A stretch of DNA of 64,000 nt from an uncultured Bacteroides sp. GTDB taxonomy: Bacteria; Bacteroidota; Bacteroidia; Bacteroidales; Bacteroidaceae. This document shows, piece by piece, positions 58,990-64,000 of this stretch (positions are counted from its first letter, which is position 1; every line of letters starts with the position of its first letter). The notes under the pieces were generated by a model. That model was not told where the DNA came from. It was given only the letters and a program-made list of their open reading frames with translations, and ran no database searches. Position numbers and translations under genes: made by a program. The stretch is taken from the NCBI GenBank assembly GCA_948847595.1, contig CAQOGY010000001.1:434001-498000 (forward strand), read 5' to 3'.

Positions 58990-59913
58990 TTAGAATTTAT
59001 GCGTTTTACAATTTGGGGCGGCAGCAGGCATGGACAGCCCTCTGTTTACTCCGCAATAGACGGCAAAGAAGAGGTCGAAACGACCTTTCAATGCGTATGC
59101 CAGACTGTTTTTCCCGGCAGCGACCGTGCTCTGGTAGAGTACGGAGAGAAAACGGGCGGTTCCTTTCAGGTTGCGGCGGGCATAGAGCAGGCGGTTGCGC
59201 GTCAGGTAATAGGTGCGCAGTTTGCTTAGTTGCCCGGTGCTCTGGCTTTCTTTATGGAAAACGGTGCAGCGCGGTTCGTACCACAGCTCGTAACCGGCAC
59301 GCGTCATGCTTGTGCTCCAGTCCAGTTCTTCGTAATAGAGGAAGAAGATTTCAGGCATCATGCCTGCCTTTTCGATGACTTCGCGTTTTATCATCATGGC
59401 AGCTCCATGAAGATAAGGGGTGGAGTGGGGAGTGTCGTAACTTCCGTCGTCCGGACAGCCGAACCCTAGCATGGTGTTGCGCAACGTAACCTGTGACAGG
59501 GGGGTGAACCCCGCAAACTGGATGTGCTGCGGCGGGAAGGCGAAACGTATCTTCGGCGATACACCGCCAATTTCCGGGCGGCTTTCCAGGCGTTCTATCA
59601 GGTAACTGACGTCGTCCGATTCGATGTACGTATCGTTGTTTATCAGGAAAAGGTATTTGCCTTTTGCCGCACGGATTCCGATATTGTTGCCGCCGGAGAA
59701 TCCCCCGTTTATATCGCTGCGGATGGCAACGACCGTGGGATACAGCTTTTGTATCTTTGCCGCTTCGTCTTCACGCGAAGCGTTGTCTATCACTATGATT
59801 TCATAACTCACGGACTGCAGGTTTTTGTGCAGTGACTCTATCAGTTCGCAGGTGTCTTTGAACCCGTTGTAACAGATGGTGATGAATGATATGTCGGGAA
59901 TATTGTTTGTCAT
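58990..59913 (-). CDS. glycosyltransferase family 2, rhamnosyltransferase-like
   Basis: The 307-residue GT2 enzyme shows ISFITICYNGFKDTCELIES, VIDNASREDEAAK near 47, NGGFSGGNNIGIRAAKG near 69, FLINNDTYIESDDV near 90 and IFFLYYEELDWSTSMTRAGY near 195. This NNDT and YYEELDW set is typical of dTDP-rhamnose transferases, though donor use cannot be read with certainty. Its start overlaps the stop of the wzy-like gene by 4 nt. Confidence 0.9.
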   Translation of the reverse strand: MTNNIPDISFITICYNGFKDTCELIESLHKNLQSVSYEIIVIDNASREDEAAKIQKLYPTVVAIRSDINGGFSGGNNIGIRAAKGKYLFLINNDTYIESDDVSYLIERLESRPEIGGVSPKIRFAFPPQHIQFAGFTPLSQVTLRNTMLGFGCPDDGSYDTPHSTPYLHGAAMMIKREVIEKAGMMPEIFFLYYEELDWSTSMTRAGYELWYEPRCTVFHKESQSTGQLSKLRTYYLTRNRLLYARRNLKGTARFLSVLYQSTVAAGKNSLAYALKGRFDLFFAVYCGVNRGLSMPAAAPNCKTHKF

Positions 59914-61220
59914 TCTTGTTTGTCAGTTTCTTTGTTGGGTATGGATAGTTCTTTTTCTTCTCTGATTCGCTTGTCGATATGCGGGGCGGCAAAACAGAGC
60001 GCGAACCCTATATAGACAGGCAGTTGGTTGGGATATTGCATGATATCGTTGACATAGGTGGCTATAAAGAATCCGGCGTCCATGCAAAGCCACGCCGCTA
60101 TCAGTCCGCGGAGACTCTTGTCGCGCACCTTGAACATGAGTATCCATGAGCACCAGGCAAAGAGGATGCCGTGTATCGAAAGATAGATTATCAGCCCCAC
60201 AATGCCGGTTTCCACCCATACGCTGATTAACCACGAGTCGGGCGGGTAGGGCATCTGCTCTTTCGACTGGAAGTTGCCTGCTTTGGACAGCCCGATTCCG
60301 TATCCGAAAGGTTTTCTTACCATCAGTTCTTTCATCCGCATCCGGTTCTCGACACGCAACTGGTACGATGCGTCTTTGGACGGGTGGAAAGAGGAACGCA
60401 TCTTGTGGATGTATTGGTTGCCGCTCCCGATACTGGTAAAGTAAAAAAAGCAAAAGACGGAGATAGATATAAAGACGCCCCCTATGATTGCTTTCCAGTT
60501 TTTGGCGATAATGGTTATCATGAACATGCCGCCCATGATAACGCCCATAGCGGCGCGTGTGCCGGAAATTCCCATGCAGTAGAGCCCGCAGAATGCTATG
60601 AAAAGGAAATAAAGCCGTTTCCATTTTGCTTCTACAAAGAAGGCGGAAATGGCGAAAACTACTGACGACATCGCCGCATGCACCCCGAAGTTTGCCGCAT
60701 CGGAGAAGCAGGAGAAATAACGTATCCCCGACCAGATGATGTGGGTACGCCATCCGCCCAGGGTGTATAGAAAATAGAGGTCTTTCGAACTGAAGCCGTG
60801 GCTTTTCTGCCAGTAGCCTTTGAGGGTGAATATCAGGACAAAGACAGACCAGATGAACAGCAATAATTCAATGTCTTTTTTGGTGCGGATGACAAGCGGA
60901 ATGACAAATGCGCATATCAGGGGTATGAAGGCATAGGGCATGATGTTGATATTCCATGCTTCCATCACATTGTTGGGGTTCAGGATTTCAAGAATGTAGT
61001 AGGCGAACCAGGCGACAAACATATAGGTCATTGTGTTCTGCCCGATTTTCCAGTCTGTACGGTTGTCGTTGCTGAGCTGTACGATGCAGGTAGCGGTGCA
61101 CAAGACGGTAAACACCATTGAGAACAGTCCTACCTTGATGTTCAGGAATATGCCTGCCGCAACCAGCAGAAACTGGATGGCGAGCAGGATATGGAACGTT
61201 ATTATCCTATTCGTCATCAT
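59910..61220 (-). CDS. O-antigen polymerase/ligase (Wzy/WaaL-type)
   Basis: The 436-residue protein has about ten membrane segments and a Wzy_C/O-antigen ligase pattern: a long periplasmic loop (about 260-320: MRSSFHPSKDASYQLRVENR, KPFGYGIGLSKAGNFQSKEQ) with the conserved Arg-rich and (Y/F)G-x-G motifs, followed by PPDSWLISVWVETGIVGLII. It would polymerise or ligate repeat units on the periplasmic side. The start overlaps the Wzc-like gene's 3' end by 14 nt and its stop overlaps the GT2 start by 4 nt, so the three are tightly coupled. Confidence 0.88.
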   Translation of the reverse strand: MMTNRIITFHILLAIQFLLVAAGIFLNIKVGLFSMVFTVLCTATCIVQLSNDNRTDWKIGQNTMTYMFVAWFAYYILEILNPNNVMEAWNINIMPYAFIPLICAFVIPLVIRTKKDIELLLFIWSVFVLIFTLKGYWQKSHGFSSKDLYFLYTLGGWRTHIIWSGIRYFSCFSDAANFGVHAAMSSVVFAISAFFVEAKWKRLYFLFIAFCGLYCMGISGTRAAMGVIMGGMFMITIIAKNWKAIIGGVFISISVFCFFYFTSIGSGNQYIHKMRSSFHPSKDASYQLRVENRMRMKELMVRKPFGYGIGLSKAGNFQSKEQMPYPPDSWLISVWVETGIVGLIIYLSIHGILFAWCSWILMFKVRDKSLRGLIAAWLCMDAGFFIATYVNDIMQYPNQLPVYIGFALCFAAPHIDKRIREEKELSIPNKETDKQE

Positions 61221-63426
61221 CTTCTTCTTCCTTTTCCTTTTTCTTGAAGCTGAATATGATTTTTTCTGTTAGTGATAATTGGCTGAACCGGTAGCTGAGC
61301 CTGCGAAGCAGGGTATATGGCGGAAGTTGGCCGGTAAACTCTTCCGTTGCTGCACGGTTGGCATTGGTCAGGCAGATACGGAACGGGACATCTGTCTTGC
61401 CCAGTTGTGCCATGAGTTGCTCACATAGCTGTTTGTCGATAGTCTTCCATCCCCGGTCTGCCGGAGCCACGAGGATATTGGCATTGGCATCGTGCAGCAG
61501 TGCGCTTGGAATATTGCTCTCACGTAGTGGCGGATAAGCGACTATCAATATGTCTTCTCCTTGCAAGGTGTAAAAGTCGGTGACGCTTTTGGCTAGCAGG
61601 TATTGGGTGGAATTGGTGTTGAAGTCTTTCCCGCAGGTGATGAACCTTGTATTCAGCATGCGGCTTTGCATATATCCGCAAATCAGGTTGCCTACTGTTT
61701 CCTCACCGGAGTTTTCACAGGTACTGAACAAGTTGATGATGAACACACCGGGAGATTTCCGCTTCGTAAGGAAACGGAGCAGGGAGTTGGTAAGCTCCCG
61801 GACGGAGTAATGTATATAAGTCTTCGTCAGCCCGCCATAACGGGGAGATGAAAGGCTGGGGATGGCGCCTATTGCCTTGAAACCTGTCACTCGTTTGGTG
61901 CGGCTGGCATCGCGCAGTGTCCTGTCCAGCATCTCTATAAGTAATAAGATGGCGATGATAAAGAGGAAGCTGCCTACACAGGCGGCAATGACAATTTGCT
62001 TCCGGTTGGTCGAATTGGACGCAATCGGGTAGGTAGGTTCGTTCAGAACTTTCAGTGTGGCGGAAGTCATTTCCAGGTTCTTCTTTCTCAGCAAGGCTTC
62101 GTTGTAGCTTTGCAGAATGGACAGATAATTGCGTTCGGTAAAGTTGATGGAACGCTCTTTCTGCTTGATGGTGGTGCCTACGGGGGCAAAGAATACATAC
62201 CGCCCGTTGAGTTCCTGCCGGGCTGCTTGTACTACTTGTAATTCAGCCTTTGCTTTCTCGTACAACAAGGTCTGTTCGAGCCATTGGTTGATGATGTCGG
62301 TTCGTGAAGCTCCTTCTTTGGTATATTTGTGTCCCACATAGGAGTTTGTCAGTTCTCTTAGTTCTTGTCTGAGTTCACCCAGTTTCTTTTTGTCGTTTCC
62401 TATCCTGGCATTGTTGTCTGTCTGGGAACTGGACATGGCTTCGGCTTCCGAAATCTTTCCGGTAAGGGTGGACGCTTCTCTCAGCTTGTCAACGAATTCG
62501 AGGTTCTTGAGCACTTGCTTGGCGTTGCTGTCCATGTGCTTTTCCAACTCTTCGAGCATGGAGCGGGTGCTGTTGAATGCAAAGAGCGCGTCTTGCTCTC
62601 TCAGCTCGTATTCTTTATTGATGGCGGCTATTTCTTTGGTTTCGTCCACATAGTTGATAATGCGTTTTTCTACATTATATTTGGTCAGGTCTTCTTCTTC
62701 TGTACGGAGCTGTTTGCCGATACGGTCTAGCTCCGACTTGAAATAGGCAATCACTTTGTCCGTTTCTCCATATCGGATGCGGCGGTATTCGTTGACGAAT
62801 TCATCCATGAGGATACTGACGGTATTGTAAGCGATGCCGGGGTCGCCGGAAGTGTAGCTGATGTCGAGCAGGTCACTTGTCAGCCGGCGCTGTACCTTGA
62901 TGTTCTTCAATGCGTTATAGCTGTAATATGGGTGGTTGTAGTAGAACATCTCGTAGATATAGTTGCCCTTGTGTGGACGCATGTACGCTTCGAGGTTTGC
63001 TACGGTCTTGTCTTCGCTCGATTTGTCGATTAGTTTCAGTATCTCCGGCCCGTGAGGGCTGTTTTTCAGATGGTTATAGGTGTAACTGTAGCTGGAAGGC
63101 GTGATTCCGTCATTCTCTTTCTCTGCGTTTCCCTGAATAAGAACTCGTGCGAATAACCGCAGGAACACTTTCTTTAGCGTACTCTCGGCTTGCATGATAC
63201 TTATCAGGTTGTCCATCGAGTTCTGCACCGTAGCCCAGTCGGTGCGTTTGTCGCTTTCGAGATTGTAGCCCGATGCTACGCCCGTGTATAAGGTGGCTTT
63301 TACGTCATATCCCCCACGCATATGCCGTGTGTAGAAGATGACCAGTAAAGTGAAGATAGAAGTCCCTAATAGTATCAACCAGCGATGGCGGAACAGGGTC
63401 TGTATGATAGAGATGATGAAATTCAT
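61207..63426 (-). CDS. Wzc/Wzz-like polysaccharide export protein with degenerate kinase domain
   Basis: The 739-residue protein has membrane segments at about 15-33 and 478-498 flanking a large periplasmic domain with a Wzz start and long coiled coils (about 225-460). The C-terminal cytoplasmic part matches bacterial tyrosine kinases, but the nucleotide site is lost. Where Walker A should read GEGKT the sequence is FSTCENSGEETVGN (567-580) without the Lys, and where the A' motif should have Asp-x-Pro-Pro it reads ILIVAYPPL (626-634). There is no Tyr cluster; the tail is KKKEKEEEDDDE. It should set chain length or build the export channel, as a pseudokinase. It follows the TolC-type gene by 12 nt. 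Confidence 0.86.
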   Translation of the reverse strand: MNFIISIIQTLFRHRWLILLGTSIFTLLVIFYTRHMRGGYDVKATLYTGVASGYNLESDKRTDWATVQNSMDNLISIMQAESTLKKVFLRLFARVLIQGNAEKENDGITPSSYSYTYNHLKNSPHGPEILKLIDKSSEDKTVANLEAYMRPHKGNYIYEMFYYNHPYYSYNALKNIKVQRRLTSDLLDISYTSGDPGIAYNTVSILMDEFVNEYRRIRYGETDKVIAYFKSELDRIGKQLRTEEEDLTKYNVEKRIINYVDETKEIAAINKEYELREQDALFAFNSTRSMLEELEKHMDSNAKQVLKNLEFVDKLREASTLTGKISEAEAMSSSQTDNNARIGNDKKKLGELRQELRELTNSYVGHKYTKEGASRTDIINQWLEQTLLYEKAKAELQVVQAARQELNGRYVFFAPVGTTIKQKERSINFTERNYLSILQSYNEALLRKKNLEMTSATLKVLNEPTYPIASNSTNRKQIVIAACVGSFLFIIAILLLIEMLDRTLRDASRTKRVTGFKAIGAIPSLSSPRYGGLTKTYIHYSVRELTNSLLRFLTKRKSPGVFIINLFSTCENSGEETVGNLICGYMQSRMLNTRFITCGKDFNTNSTQYLLAKSVTDFYTLQGEDILIVAYPPLRESNIPSALLHDANANILVAPADRGWKTIDKQLCEQLMAQLGKTDVPFRICLTNANRAATEEFTGQLPPYTLLRRLSYRFSQLSLTEKIIFSFKKKEKEEEDDDE

Positions 63427-63438
63427 ATCTTGGTCTTT

Positions 63439-64000
63439 TTATTTTCTTATAATGGGGGTGCGTGAAATAACTTCGAGCACCATCAGGCTCTTTGTCAACT
63501 CAAACTTACTGTTTTCGTATGATTCACGCGCCTGAGACTGTCTTTCTTTATCCGTTGCCAGGTCTGTAGACTCGATGGTTCCGTTGGCGAAGTTCTTTTC
63601 GGATATTTCGTATTGCACATTGGCGAGTATCAGGCTTTCACTTCTCATTTTAAGAATCTTAATCTGGGAAATGGCCGCTGCATATGTTTCAATGATGTTT
63701 TTCTTGATTTCATCATACTTGATTTCCCGTTCCAACTCTGCTCCTCGAAGGGTAAGCCTTTGCCGGGTGACACGGGCTTTGAGATCAAAGAGCAGATCCA
63801 AAGGGATATTTATTCCCGCACCTAGCGTATATCCGTTCTGTGCCTGGGTGGAATAGGTGAGGTAGGGGGCAATCGCCACATCTGTATATGTGGACTCATT
63901 GCCGAACATTCCGTATTGATAACTTCCTCTTAGAGAAAAGAAACCGAGAAAAGCGCGTTTCTCTTTAGCTAGTAATTTACGCTCTACCGCCGCCTTTACA
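63439..64000 (-). CDS. TolC-family outer membrane protein, C-terminal part
   Basis: The 3' end of a gene that runs past the window edge; about 187 codons are visible and the frame is open to 64000. The sequence, NIPLDLLFDLKARVTRQRLT, then long helices (QRLTLRGAELEREIKYDEIK, YEISEKNFANGTIESTDLAT) and a C-terminal helix, matches the second half of OEP/TolC proteins. In this setting it is likely the outer-membrane exit for the polysaccharide, in place of a Wza-type protein. It is upstream of the Wzc-like gene, so it is one of the first genes of the second block, which continues beyond the window. Confidence 0.82.
   Translation of the reverse strand, partial: VKAAVERKLLAKEKRAFLGFFSLRGSYQYGMFGNESTYTDVAIAPYLTYSTQAQNGYTLGAGINIPLDLLFDLKARVTRQRLTLRGAELEREIKYDEIKKNIIETYAAAISQIKILKMRSESLILANVQYEISEKNFANGTIESTDLATDKERQSQARESYENSKFELTKSLMVLEVISRTPIIRK

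Overview
The window reads as chromosome of a gut Bacteroides of the B. thetaiotaomicron/ovatus type. The grounds are promoters of the Bacteroides form (a -7 box TAnnTTTG, sometimes with TTTG 18-20 nt upstream), the absence of clear Shine-Dalgarno sites, and family content typical of Bacteroidota: DUF4492 before cydA, DUF4251, DUF5686, a TonB-dependent receptor with a carboxypeptidase-like N-terminal domain, choice-of-anchor lipoproteins, DUF4373, DUF4248 and HU-related proteins. The species is an inference; no database was searched.

Layout. 1-2650: oxidative pentose phosphate operon gnd-zwf-pgl (+). 2711-9732: a small unknown gene, a candidate small RNA, then a six-gene minus-strand operon encoding a tripartite efflux pump (TolC, HlyD-type adaptor, MacB-type ATPase and permease) followed by a LytS/LytR-type two-component pair. 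9893-12934: cytochrome bd operon (DUF4492-cydA-cydB). 13155-19543 (minus): D-2-hydroxyacid dehydrogenase, rarA, a DUF5686 outer-membrane protein and a UDP-GlcNAc 2-epimerase. 19636-28095: TRIC-type channel, DUF4251 protein, M48 protease plus LemA, an ECF-like sigma factor, MtgA plus an OmpA lipoprotein, a MATE exporter and a two-domain esterase. 28289-36934: PAS histidine kinase, tRNA-Lys, EttA, and a TonB receptor paired with an anchor-J lipoprotein.

37027-64000 is a polysaccharide region. Two minus-strand blocks (49920 down to about 37027, and from beyond 64000 down to 56648) encode nine glycosyltransferases, a Wzx-type flippase, a Wzy-type polymerase/ligase, a Wzc/Wzz-like protein with a degenerate nucleotide site, and a TolC-family outer-membrane protein. 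A hybrid histidine kinase sits at the 3' end of the first block. Between the blocks lies a mostly plus-strand cassette (50466-56539): DUF4373 protein, T7 gp4/Twinkle-like primase-helicase, DUF4248 protein, Rpn-type PD-(D/E)XK nuclease, HU-related protein, a 30-codon hydrophobic/basic ORF, and a T7-lysozyme-like amidase. It resembles a domesticated phage or mobile replication/lysis module lodged in a polysaccharide locus, and it is the best candidate here for an under-described system.

Non-coding structure is rich: a 150-bp repeat present twice (23392 and 51587), a 25-bp perfect inverted repeat (14176/14245) with a diverged relative (56554/56622), an array of six GTTTC/GAAAC hairpins (18284-18415), and a promoter-to-terminator unit (2993-3140) without an ORF. 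Several gene starts were moved inside the longest ORF because a promoter or signal peptide showed the longer form to be wrong.
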